From the NCBI GenBank assembly GCA_963772375.1, contig CAVYXG010000001.1, positions 930,001 to 994,000 of the forward strand: a stretch of DNA of 64,000 nucleotides. Direction: 5' to 3'. Position 1 is the first letter of the stretch. Every line of letters begins with the position of its first letter. Positions 14,403 to 22,468 of the stretch are shown here, in pieces. The position numbers were made by a program, and so were the translations under genes. The notes beneath the pieces are model-generated. The model saw only the letters and a list, made by a program, of their open reading frames with translations, made no database searches and had not been told where the DNA came from. This DNA is from DATBHM01 sp963772375 (GTDB lineage Bacteria; Actinomycetota; UBA4738; JACQTL01).

Positions 14403-16856
14403 TCAGATCCCCGGAACCTTGAACCCCGACTTCGCGATGACGTGGTCCCTCGCCTCGGCGGCCATGCGGCGCACGGCCGGCCAGTCGACGTGGAGCAGCT
14501 CGCCGTGCCGCTTCATCACCCGTCCGGCGACGAGCACCGTGTCGACGTTCCCCGTGTCCATCCCGGCGACGACGGCCGTCGCCGGGTCGTTCAATGGCGT
14601 GACGTTCATCCGGTCGGTCCGCAGCATGACGACGTCCGCCTGCTTGCCCGGCGAGAGGGTCCCGACCTTCGACTCGAGGCCGTTCGCCCTCGCGCCCTCC
14701 ACCGTGGCGTAGGCCAGGACCTCGCGGGGCGACACCGGCTTCGTGCCGTTCGTCGCCGAGGCCCGCTGCAAGGCCAGCACCGAGCGCATCTGGTTGAACA
14801 TGTCGCCCGGCACGTTGGTCTCCACGTCCACCGAGAGCGACGGCTTCAGGCCGCGGTCGAGGAACTTCTGGATCGGTGGCATGCCGTGCCCCATCATCAT
14901 CTCGACCGGCGACGCCAACGACACGGTCCCTCCGGTGTCGACGATCATCTGGATCTCGGTGTCGTTGAGCGTGGTGCAGTGGATGTACGTGGTGTCGGGC
15001 CCGAGCAGCCCGGCCTCCCCCATCTCCTGGACCTTCCCGTCCTGGCCGTACGTCCCGACGCCGACGTGCGTCGTGATCCGCGCGCCGGTCTCCCGGGCGA
15101 GCTTCCAGTGGTCCCGCGACACCTCGAAGTCGGTGAACTCCGGCCCCGGCGCGGCGAGCGCCAGCGTCAGCAGCTGGTCGTTCGAGGAGAAGTGCTCAGT
15201 GGCCGCCCGCACGAACCACGAGGGCTGTCGTTCCTCCCACTTCCCCCACCACGGGAACCCATATGCGAACACCGCCCGGAGGCCGGAGTCGCGCAGCGCC
15301 TGGATCACCGCGTCCGTGTGCGCCGGCGAGCCCTGGATGTGCGACCAGTCGAGCAGCGTCGTGATGCCGGCGTCGATCGCGCCGAGCGCCGAGATCAGGT
15401 CGCCGATGTACGCGTCCTCCGGCCGGAAGGCGGGCGCCAGCTTGTGCAGGACGAACGAGATATAGCTCGACCGCCCCTCGAGCGGGACGTCGGTGCCGAT
15501 GTTCCGCAGCAGCCCCTCCCAGATGTGCCGGTGGGAGTCGACGAACCCCGGCATCACGATCATGCCCGAGGCGTCGATGACCTCAGCGTCGGCCGCCGAG
15601 AGCGAGGGCGCGATCTCCACGATGCGGTCGCCGTCGATCAGGACGTCCCCGCCGGCGATGTCGCCCACGTCGGGGTCCATGCTCAGCACGCTCCCGCCCC
15701 GGATCAGCTTGCGCCCGGTGGGCGCCACCTGGAAGTCCGTGCCCTCCGGGTACAGCCGCGGCAGCTCGGCCCGCGTGGGCGGCCGGCTCCCGACCATCAG
15801 GCGCCGGGCCCGCTTGTAGTTCCGCTTGGCCAGCTCCTTGAGGTCGCCCAGCTGGAACAGCACGATGCCGAACAGCACGAGCGCTCCCGTGATCATCTGC
15901 CCGTGCTCGGTGCTGAGGTTGAGGAACGGCAGCGCCGTGAGGATCAGGGCGAGCAGCACCGAGGCCACCGACGCGCCGAGGAACGTCGCCCGCCCGCCGG
16001 CCAGCGCGGCGCCTCCGAGGACGGCGGCCGTGATGCTGCTGAGCGCGTAGCTGTCGCCGATCTGGGCGTTGCCGATCCCCGACCGCGCCATGACGAAGAA
16101 CGACGCGACCGTGGCGAACAGCGCCGACAGCACCAGCGCCCGGACCTTCACCCACGTCGTCCGGACGCCGCCGCGCTTGGCGGACTGCTCGTCGAACCCC
16201 ACCGCCCGCAGCTTCAGGCCGGGACCGCTCGCGTGGAGCCACACGTCGAGCGCCACCGCGGCGAGCAGGACGCCGACGAACGCCACGGGCACGGGCCCGA
16301 TCCCGGCCTCGAGCCACGAGGTGAACCCCCGGTCGATGCTGCCGCCCGGCGTCTCCCGCAGCGACAGCGAGATGCCGTTCAGGATGCTGAGCGTCGCCAG
16401 CGTGGCGATGATCGACGGGATCTTGAACCCCCGGACCAGCACGGCGTTCACGAGCCCGAGCGCGAGCCCGGCCAGGAAGATGAGGCCGACGCCGAGCGCG
16501 ATGCCCCCCGCACCCGCCTCGGGGCCGATGACGTACGACGCGATCACCACGCCGAGCGTGACCATCGCGCCGACCGACAGGTCGAGGTAGCCGACCAGGA
16601 TCGCGTGAGTCTGGCCCATGGCCACGACGGCGAGTGGGACGGCCAGCAGCAGGATGTCGTTGACGTTGATCCGGTTGACGAACCCGGGAAACTTCGTCGA
16701 TGTGTAGACGGCGACCCCCACGATCAGCAGGACCTGGAGCGCGACCGGCATCCACAGCCGGAACCGGACGATCTTCCGCCACTGGTTGACGTCGCGGGCG
16801 TCGCGAAGGACCTTGCGGACCGCCCGGCGGGCGGTGTCGACGGACGTCGTGCTCAC
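14403..16856 (-). CDS. ABC importer permease (RbsC type) fused to an ATZ/TRZ-type amidohydrolase
   Basis: One uninterrupted frame encodes 817 residues. Residues about 1-340 are a BPD_transp_2 permease of the ribose/nucleoside class, with membrane helices from residue 28 on and the ILVGYLDLSVGAM and LGGAALAGGRATFLGA signatures. After a basic linker (KELAKRNYKRARRL, about 338-352), residues about 375-817 form a complete amidohydrolase: PGFVDSHRHIWEG carries the HxH metal site, ITTHVGVGTYG and YIHCTTLND give later His residues, and SVDVETNVPGDMF the Asp. The start is GTG at 16856, overlapping the ATPase stop by 4 bp. An internal ATG at 15797 lacks a ribosome site, so I favour a true fusion placing the hydrolase at the cytoplasmic mouth of the importer. 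A frame-fusing indel remains possible. Confidence 0.82.
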   Translation of the reverse strand: MSTTSVDTARRAVRKVLRDARDVNQWRKIVRFRLWMPVALQVLLIVGVAVYTSTKFPGFVNRINVNDILLLAVPLAVVAMGQTHAILVGYLDLSVGAMVTLGVVIASYVIGPEAGAGGIALGVGLIFLAGLALGLVNAVLVRGFKIPSIIATLATLSILNGISLSLRETPGGSIDRGFTSWLEAGIGPVPVAFVGVLLAAVALDVWLHASGPGLKLRAVGFDEQSAKRGGVRTTWVKVRALVLSALFATVASFFVMARSGIGNAQIGDSYALSSITAAVLGGAALAGGRATFLGASVASVLLALILTALPFLNLSTEHGQMITGALVLFGIVLFQLGDLKELAKRNYKRARRLMVGSRPPTRAELPRLYPEGTDFQVAPTGRKLIRGGSVLSMDPDVGDIAGGDVLIDGDRIVEIAPSLSAADAEVIDASGMIVMPGFVDSHRHIWEGLLRNIGTDVPLEGRSSYISFVLHKLAPAFRPEDAYIGDLISALGAIDAGITTLLDWSHIQGSPAHTDAVIQALRDSGLRAVFAYGFPWWGKWEERQPSWFVRAATEHFSSNDQLLTLALAAPGPEFTDFEVSRDHWKLARETGARITTHVGVGTYGQDGKVQEMGEAGLLGPDTTYIHCTTLNDTEIQMIVDTGGTVSLASPVEMMMGHGMPPIQKFLDRGLKPSLSVDVETNVPGDMFNQMRSVLALQRASATNGTKPVSPREVLAYATVEGARANGLESKVGTLSPGKQADVVMLRTDRMNVTPLNDPATAVVAGMDTGNVDTVLVAGRVMKRHGELLHVDWPAVRRMAAEARDHVIAKSGFKVPGI

Positions 16857-18445
16857 CCGGCGCCCCCCGCGGGACCCTTGGGCATGGCCATCCCGAGCGG
16901 CGACCGCCCTGCGCGCGACATGCCCGGCCCGCGCACGATGGCCTCGACGATGCGGAGCTCGTCGAGCTCGTCGCCCGGGATCTCCTCGACGATCTGGCCC
17001 CGCGACATCACCAGCACGCGGTCGCACAGCCCGGCGAGCTCGAGCGGGTCGCTCGACTTCACGAGCATCGCCGTCCCCGCGTCCGTCCGCGTCCGGAGCG
17101 CCTGATAGATGTCGAACCGCGACCCGACGTCGACACCCTGAGTGGGCTCGTAGGCCAGGATCACGGTCGGCTCCCTGAGGAACGTCCGCGACACCGCGAC
17201 CTTCTGCTGGTTGCCGCCGGACAGGAACTGCACCGGCTGTTCCAGCGAAGGGGTCCGGATCTCGAGGCGATCGACGAGGTCGCGCACCGTCCGGCGCTCC
17301 CGGCGCCGCCGGAGGAACCCCACCACGCCGAACCGCCGGAGGGACTGGATCGTCGAGTTGACCCGGACGCCCAGCACGGGCAGCAGCGCCTCGCGCTTGC
17401 GGTCGCCGGGCAGCATCAGGATGCCCGACCGGACGGCCTCGTTGGTCGAGACCAGCAGGAGCTCCTTCCCGTCGCACACCACCCGGCCGGCCTTGGGTGG
17501 CTGTCGCCCGGCCAGGCAGTCGAACAGCTGCGGCTGGCCGTTGCCTTCGGCTCCGGCGATCCCGACGACCTCGCCGCTCGTGAGCGTGAAGCTCACCGGG
17601 CCGAACGACTGCCCCTGCAGCCCGTCCACGACGAGCGCCTCGCGCGGTTCCGCCCGCTGGGGGGCGGCCGGTGGGAACGCCGCCTCGAACGGCCGGCCGA
17701 CGATGAGGTCGACGAGCTCCGGCTCGGTGACCTCTCCGGCGGGGAACGTCCCCTGGCTCCGCCCGTCGCGGAGCACCGTGACCCGGTCGGCGACCTCCAG
17801 CACCTCCGGGAGCCGGTGGCTCACGTACACCACGCCCATGCCGCGGTCCCTGCAGCCGGCGATGGTCCGATGGAGGGCCTCGACCTCGTTCGGTCCGAGC
17901 GCCGTCGTCGGCTCGTCGAGCAGCAGCACCGAGGGGTCGGCGACGAGCGCCTTCGCCACCTCGAACAGCTGCCGGTCGGCGAGCGTCAGGGCCCCGGCCG
18001 GGGCGTCCGGGAACAGCTCGAGGTCGAGGTCGAACTCCGCCAGCACCCTGCGGGCCCACCGCTTGCGTCGCCAGAAGGGCGGCCGGCGGTCGGGGGGCGC
18101 CGCCAGGTACAGATTGTTCTTCACCGGCTGGGCCTGGATGAGCGACGTGTCTTGGTAGGCCATGGCCAGACCGAGCCGCCGGGCATCGGCGGGCGAGTCG
18201 CGCCGGAGGGGCCGGCCCCCGATCGAGACGGAGCCCCGATCGGGGTCCAGGAACCCGCTCGCGATCCCGAGGAGGGTCGACTTCCCGGAGCCGTTCTCGC
18301 CCACGAGCGCGTGGACCTCCCCGGCGCGGCAGTCGAAGCTGACGTCGGTCAGCGCCCGGACCGCCCCGAACTGCCGGGAGACGCCCCGCAGCTCCAGGAC
18401 CACGGCCCCGGTCGCCGGCCCTCCGTCGGGACCGGTGGTGCTCAA
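16853..18445 (-). CDS. Sugar/nucleoside-type ABC importer ATPase (RbsA/MglA type, two ABC domains)
   Basis: This 530-residue protein contains two tandem ABC domains, as in RbsA, MglA and YufO. The first (about residues 12-250) has Walker A GENGSGKSTLL, Walker B VLLLDEPTTALGPNE and the switch His in YVSHRLPEV. The second (about 270-505) has a degenerate Walker A, GAEGNGQPQLF, but keeps the signature FLSGGNQQKV, normal for the non-equivalent second site of this class. It powers the two permeases encoded on either side. The apparent start is TTG at 18445, 12 bases before the upstream stop. Its stop overlaps the fused permease start (GTGA). Confidence 0.93.
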   Translation of the reverse strand: MSTTGPDGGPATGAVVLELRGVSRQFGAVRALTDVSFDCRAGEVHALVGENGSGKSTLLGIASGFLDPDRGSVSIGGRPLRRDSPADARRLGLAMAYQDTSLIQAQPVKNNLYLAAPPDRRPPFWRRKRWARRVLAEFDLDLELFPDAPAGALTLADRQLFEVAKALVADPSVLLLDEPTTALGPNEVEALHRTIAGCRDRGMGVVYVSHRLPEVLEVADRVTVLRDGRSQGTFPAGEVTEPELVDLIVGRPFEAAFPPAAPQRAEPREALVVDGLQGQSFGPVSFTLTSGEVVGIAGAEGNGQPQLFDCLAGRQPPKAGRVVCDGKELLLVSTNEAVRSGILMLPGDRKREALLPVLGVRVNSTIQSLRRFGVVGFLRRRRERRTVRDLVDRLEIRTPSLEQPVQFLSGGNQQKVAVSRTFLREPTVILAYEPTQGVDVGSRFDIYQALRTRTDAGTAMLVKSSDPLELAGLCDRVLVMSRGQIVEEIPGDELDELRIVEAIVRGPGMSRAGRSPLGMAMPKGPAGGAG

Positions 18446-18457
18446 CCAATCACCCGT

Positions 18458-19783
18458 TCATCCGTTCGGGAACATCTCCGCCAGCACGTTGTCGGGCACC
18501 AGGGAGGTGTTCGACACGGTCGGCGTGACGCGGTTGGGATTGCAGTCCGCCGCGGTGACCTCGCGCATGACGTGCGGGACGACGATCTCGGGCGGGATGT
18601 CCGCGCCCTGCAGCTTCATCATCGATGCCGTCACGGCCACCCGCGACTGGAAGTTCCCGCCCGCGGAGTACCAGATGTGGAAGTCGGGGTCGTTCATCTT
18701 GGCCCAGTCGCAGAAGAGCGTCTGCTCGTCCGTCCGCAGGGCGACCGTGAGGCTCCCGAGGGGGATCCCCAGCTTCTTGTAGGCCTGTAGCGCGGTGTCC
18801 AACCCGTCGGCGTACTCGTACGCGTAGCCCTTGATGTCCGGGTTGGTCGACAGCCACCCGTTCACCGTCTTCAGGGCGATGTCGTTCGACCAGTACGTGT
18901 CGGCCGGGCCGAGCGTCTTGATCGACGGGTTCAGATCCTGCTGGTAGCACTTCTGCCAGCCGGCCGACAGCGCGTTGCCCGGCGTGCCGCCCATGAGGCC
19001 GACCGTCCCGGACTGCACGCCCTGGTTGATGACGTCCGCGAAGCTCTTGCCGAGCGCGCAGAGGTCCTCGCCCACCACGCTCAGGTAGTCCTTCCCCGGA
19101 ACGAGCGCGCCGGGCTGCCCGGGCAGGCCGACCCACCCGGCCGAGTACGTCGTGTAGGGGACCCCGGCCTTCTTGGCGTCGAGGATGGCGTCGGCGATGT
19201 TCGTCCCCTGGTCGGGGTAGCCGATGATGAACGTCGCTCCGGCCTGGATCAGGTACCGGATGTCGCCCGCCGCGACCGAGGGGTCAGGGTTCCACTGGGC
19301 GTCCCGGAACATCATCTTGCCGATCTCCGGATAGGTGAGCGCCTGAAGGATGGCCTCCATGCGGGTCACCTTCCGCCAGACGTTCAGTCCGCCGCCGTCG
19401 GCGTAGCCCATCACGACCTTGCCGCCGGTGCCCGTCTCGCACTCGGTGGCATTCCAGCACTCCAGCGCCTTCTGGATGGTCGCCGGGTCCAGGTCCTGGC
19501 TGGCTCGGGCGATGGCGGCCAGGACGATGTCCGGCACGTCATTCACCGGGCCCATGGCCTTCTCAACGAGCGCCGGGTCCGCGTCGGTGCTCTCTCCGTA
19601 CTTCGCGAGCGGCCCGGTGGCCGCCGACGTCTGCCCTCCGCCCCCGGTGGTCTGCCCTCCGGCCCCGCTGGTCGCCGCTCCGCCTCCGGTGGTCTTCGAC
19701 GGGGGCTCTCCTCCCCCGCCACCACATGCCGCCGCCACCACCGTGAACAGCATCACGATGGCGACCGTCCGAAACCGTCGCAT
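18458..19783 (-). CDS. ABC importer substrate-binding lipoprotein (ribose/simple-sugar type)
   Basis: The 441-residue protein starts with a lipoprotein signal peptide (MRRFRTVAIVMLFTVVAAAC, lipid Cys20), followed by a Gly/Thr-rich linker and then a periplasmic-binding-protein type 1 domain from about residue 80. Characteristic stretches are VMGYADGGGLNVW, IIGYPDQGTNIADAI and VGLMGGTPGNALSAGW. It is the receptor that hands the ligand to the two RbsC-like permeases. GAGGAGG lies directly before the ATG at 19783. It sits between the second permease and the ATPase in the operon, the usual RbsB position. The long Cys-containing mature part is larger than ribose-binding proteins. The ligand is not predictable, but the co-encoded amidohydrolases argue for a nitrogenous compound. 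Confidence 0.92.
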   Translation of the reverse strand: MRRFRTVAIVMLFTVVAAACGGGGGEPPSKTTGGGAATSGAGGQTTGGGGQTSAATGPLAKYGESTDADPALVEKAMGPVNDVPDIVLAAIARASQDLDPATIQKALECWNATECETGTGGKVVMGYADGGGLNVWRKVTRMEAILQALTYPEIGKMMFRDAQWNPDPSVAAGDIRYLIQAGATFIIGYPDQGTNIADAILDAKKAGVPYTTYSAGWVGLPGQPGALVPGKDYLSVVGEDLCALGKSFADVINQGVQSGTVGLMGGTPGNALSAGWQKCYQQDLNPSIKTLGPADTYWSNDIALKTVNGWLSTNPDIKGYAYEYADGLDTALQAYKKLGIPLGSLTVALRTDEQTLFCDWAKMNDPDFHIWYSAGGNFQSRVAVTASMMKLQGADIPPEIVVPHVMREVTAADCNPNRVTPTVSNTSLVPDNVLAEMFPNG

Positions 19784-19858
19784 GTTCCTCCTCCCCGTTG
19801 ACGGACGGCGTTCGCCGCCCCTGGATCGTTGGGACCCGCCGTTCCCGTGCCTCCTTTC

Positions 19859-20908
19859 TCATCCCGTTCCGTCGGAGGACGCGACGGCCGTCGATCGGTC
19901 GACGGCGTCCGGTCCTCTCCTGCCGAGCAGGTGCTCCACGCCGCGGATGATCCGGTCGCCGGACACCAACATCCCGCCCACGATCACCAGGCCGAACACC
20001 ACGAACTGCAGGGCCGTCGGGAGCCCCATCACGCGCATCATCTGGTCGAGGGCCGCCAGGAAGAACGCGGCCGCCCACGTCGCCAGCGGGCTGGCCAGTC
20101 CTCCGGTGAGCGACGCGCCGCCGATCACCACCGCCGCGATCGGACCGAGGAGATACGGCGAGCCGATGTTGATGCTGAGCGTCCCGAGGTACGCGGCCAC
20201 GAGGATCCCCGCGACCCCGTAGCAGACGGCCGCGACGACGTAGGCGGCCATCTGGTTCAGGTTGACGCGTAGGCCGACGATCCGGGAGGCGGTCGGGTTG
20301 GCGCCGACCGCCTGGAACCGCCGCCCGAACGTGGTGAACCGGAACACCACGATCGCAACGATCGTCATCACCACCCCGATCCAGAACGTCCGGGTGGCGC
20401 CGAGGAACTTCGCGGACGTCCAGTCGGACAGCCCGCCGGGCACGGGCGTCTGGATGGCGGTGCTCGTGAAGTACCGGGCGGCGATGCCGCTCACGATCTG
20501 GCCGACGGCGAGGGTGACGATGAGCGCGTTCAGCCCCAGTCCGCCGATCAGGATGCCGTTCACCAGCCCGACGACGGCGGCGAGCACGAGCGCCACCACG
20601 ATGGCCGTGGCGAGCTGTTCGTCCGACCCATGCCCGACGCCGACCGTGACCACGGCCGCGAGCGTGAACGTCCCGGGGATCGACAGGTCGATGCCCCCGG
20701 TCATGATCACGAGCATCTCCCCCAGCGCCGTGACGGCGAGGAACGTCCCGTTCGGCGCGATGGCCGCGAGCCCGGGAGCCCGCAGCGTGGCGGGGGCGAA
20801 GATCAGCGCGACCGCGACGAGCAGGGCGAGCGCGATGTACACGGGCAGGTACCGCGAGGCCACGACCAACGAGGTGAGCGTCGCCGACGGCGCCTTCGCG
20901 CGGCTCAT
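19859..20908 (-). CDS. ABC importer permease (RbsC type)
   Basis: The 349-residue membrane protein belongs to the BPD_transp_2 family used by ribose, autoinducer-2 and nucleoside importers. It has some eight to ten helices, beginning at YLPVYIALALLVAVALIF. The family loops are present: MLVIMTGGIDLSIPG near residues 65-79 and VVIGGASLTGG near 245-255. With the fused permease encoded two genes downstream it probably forms a heterodimer, of which only one subunit carries an amidohydrolase. Its start ATG at 20908 overlaps the upstream amidohydrolase stop by 4 bp (ATGA), so translation is coupled. A 75-base gap separates it from the binding-protein gene. Confidence 0.92.
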   Translation of the reverse strand: MSRAKAPSATLTSLVVASRYLPVYIALALLVAVALIFAPATLRAPGLAAIAPNGTFLAVTALGEMLVIMTGGIDLSIPGTFTLAAVVTVGVGHGSDEQLATAIVVALVLAAVVGLVNGILIGGLGLNALIVTLAVGQIVSGIAARYFTSTAIQTPVPGGLSDWTSAKFLGATRTFWIGVVMTIVAIVVFRFTTFGRRFQAVGANPTASRIVGLRVNLNQMAAYVVAAVCYGVAGILVAAYLGTLSINIGSPYLLGPIAAVVIGGASLTGGLASPLATWAAAFFLAALDQMMRVMGLPTALQFVVFGLVIVGGMLVSGDRIIRGVEHLLGRRGPDAVDRSTAVASSDGTG

Positions 20909-22212
20909 CCCTCACCCCCCGACGCCACGGCGACCGCGTCCCGGGCGCCGCCGGCCACCCGGCCGTGGGCGGCGGCCACGATCGATCGCGCGCGTGCCAC
21001 GTCCGCCCGCAGGACGCCGGATTCCATCAGCACGCGGCCGCCCGCGATCACCCAGTCGACGTTCGACGTGTCCATGCCCCACACGACGGCACCGATCGGG
21101 TCGTTGACGGGGAACACGTTGGGGCGGTCGGTCCGGAGCACGACGAGGTCGGCCTGCATACCGGGTTCGAGCGATCCCGTGATCGCGCCGAGCCCCGCGG
21201 CCCGGGCACCGTCGACGGTGGCGTGACGGATCACGTCCCGGGTGCTCATCAGGCGGGGCAGGCCGGCCTTCCCGGCCAGCTTCCGGTCGAACACCGTCGC
21301 GTGCTGCAGCGAGATCAGCCCCCGCATCTGGGCGAACATGTCGCCCGGCGCGATGCGTTCGTCGTCGACCCCCAGACCGGGGCGGATCCGGTGGTCGATG
21401 AGCTCCTGCACCGGAGGCCGCCCCACCGCGCCGGCCATGTCGCTCACCGGCGTGAGCGCGACCGCGGCGCCGGAAGAGGCGATGGCGTCGAGGTCGTCGC
21501 CGTCCGCGGCGGTGCAGTGCAGCAGGGTGACGTCGTCGCCGAGCAGGCCCCCCCGGGCGAGCTCGGCCATGGCCCCGGGTGGGGACGCCGAGGGGTCGGC
21601 GTGCACGTGGACGTGCAGCCCGAGGGACCGGGCCGCCGCCCACCCGCCGGCAGCGCCGTCGGACGCGGCCGGCGCCTGAGCCCCGACCGCGACCGTGGTC
21701 AGCGGCTCCGCGGCGGCGGCGAGCTCCCTCACGGCTTCCTCCAGGGATCCCCCGGCCCCCGCACCGGGCCGGACGAACACGGTTCGGAGTCCCGCGTCCC
21801 CGTGGGCTCGCAGGGCGGCCTCGGCCATCCCCTCGCCGGGTGGCAGGTCCGCCCAGTCGACGACCGTGGTGACGCCGGCCTCGATCGCGCCCAGCAGTCC
21901 GGCGAGCGTCGCCGCGTACACGTCGTCCGGTGAGGCGCGCCCGCCGAGCGCCGGCGGCGGAACGGGCCCCCGCCCGGCGCCCGTTCCGAGGTTGCGGAAC
22001 AGCGAACGCCACGCGTGGCGGTGGGCGTCGACGAACCCCGGCATCACGATGGCATCGGCCGCGTCGACCGTCCGCGCGTCTCGGGCGCGGATCCCGGGCC
22101 CCACCTCCGCCACCCTGCCGTCGTCGACCAGGACGTCGGCGCGGGGGAAGTTCGGGGACCTCGAACCCAGCGTGAGGACGCACCCACCGCGCAGCAGGAT
22201 CTTCGACGTCAC
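20905..22212 (-). CDS. Amidohydrolase, ATZ/TRZ (cytosine/guanine deaminase-like) family
   Basis: The 435-residue protein is a metal-dependent amidohydrolase of the subgroup including triazine hydrolases and guanine or cytosine deaminases. Visible features are the small beta domain (KILLRGGCVLTLG), the metal motif PGFVDAHRHAWRS (about residues 59-71), VHVHAD and TLLHCT supplying later His residues, the region LGVDDERIAPGDMF with the catalytic Asp, and the closing LEPGMQADLVVLRTDRPNVFP. It is the first gene of the leftward operon. It starts with GTG at 22212, preceded by GGGGAG and a good promoter at 22252-22280. It overlaps the permease gene by 4 bp. It resembles the hydrolase half of the fused protein and the enzyme at 25758, so the island encodes three such paralogues. 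Confidence 0.9.
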   Translation of the reverse strand: MTSKILLRGGCVLTLGSRSPNFPRADVLVDDGRVAEVGPGIRARDARTVDAADAIVMPGFVDAHRHAWRSLFRNLGTGAGRGPVPPPALGGRASPDDVYAATLAGLLGAIEAGVTTVVDWADLPPGEGMAEAALRAHGDAGLRTVFVRPGAGAGGSLEEAVRELAAAAEPLTTVAVGAQAPAASDGAAGGWAAARSLGLHVHVHADPSASPPGAMAELARGGLLGDDVTLLHCTAADGDDLDAIASSGAAVALTPVSDMAGAVGRPPVQELIDHRIRPGLGVDDERIAPGDMFAQMRGLISLQHATVFDRKLAGKAGLPRLMSTRDVIRHATVDGARAAGLGAITGSLEPGMQADLVVLRTDRPNVFPVNDPIGAVVWGMDTSNVDWVIAGGRVLMESGVLRADVARARSIVAAAHGRVAGGARDAVAVASGGEG

Positions 22213-22251
22213 GCTCCGCTCTCCCCTGGAGGTTCGCCCACGCGGTGCGCG

Positions 22252-22280
22252 ATGCTAAACCCATACTGGATACAACTCAA
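22252..22280 (-). promoter_or_regulatory. Sigma-70-type promoter for the leftward catabolic operon
   Basis: On the minus strand TTGAGT (22280-22275) is followed after exactly 17 bases by TAGCAT (22257-22252), a good match to the -35/-10 consensus for a housekeeping sigma factor. The spacer contains GTATCCAGTAT, whose two ends form an imperfect dyad and could hold an operator. Transcription would begin about 33 bases upstream of the GTG start at 22212. Confidence 0.55.
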
Positions 22281-22363
22281 GTGCCACTGGACACCCGCGA
22301 CGTCCGTCAAGGCGCTCGAGCACGAATCGAGGGCCTGAACGGGCCCACCGTGACCGGCCCCGA

Positions 22364-22392
22364 TGTACACCGCGAACGGCCCGGCGTATCAT
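22364..22392 (+). promoter_or_regulatory. Possible promoter for the rightward catabolic operon
   Basis: TGTACA at 22364-22369 and TATCAT at 22387-22392 are separated by 17 bases and stand 77 bases upstream of the M24 gene start. The -10 is good and the -35 weak. The opposing promoter lies about 85 bases to the left, so a single regulator bound between them could control both arms. Confidence 0.4.
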
Positions 22393-22468
22393 TCGGGCTC
22401 GATCGTGCAGTGACGCTCGACATCACCCGGAACAGCAAGCCGGGAGGAGGACCACGACAGGAGGGACG

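Noticed and set aside
16857..18449. Upstream extension of the permease-amidohydrolase frame
   Set aside because: It is out of frame with, and fully overlaps, the two-domain ABC ATPase; the real start is GTG at 16856.
22213..22468. Possible riboswitch in the divergent intergenic region
   Set aside because: I see promoters and a small dyad but no conserved core of a known riboswitch class.
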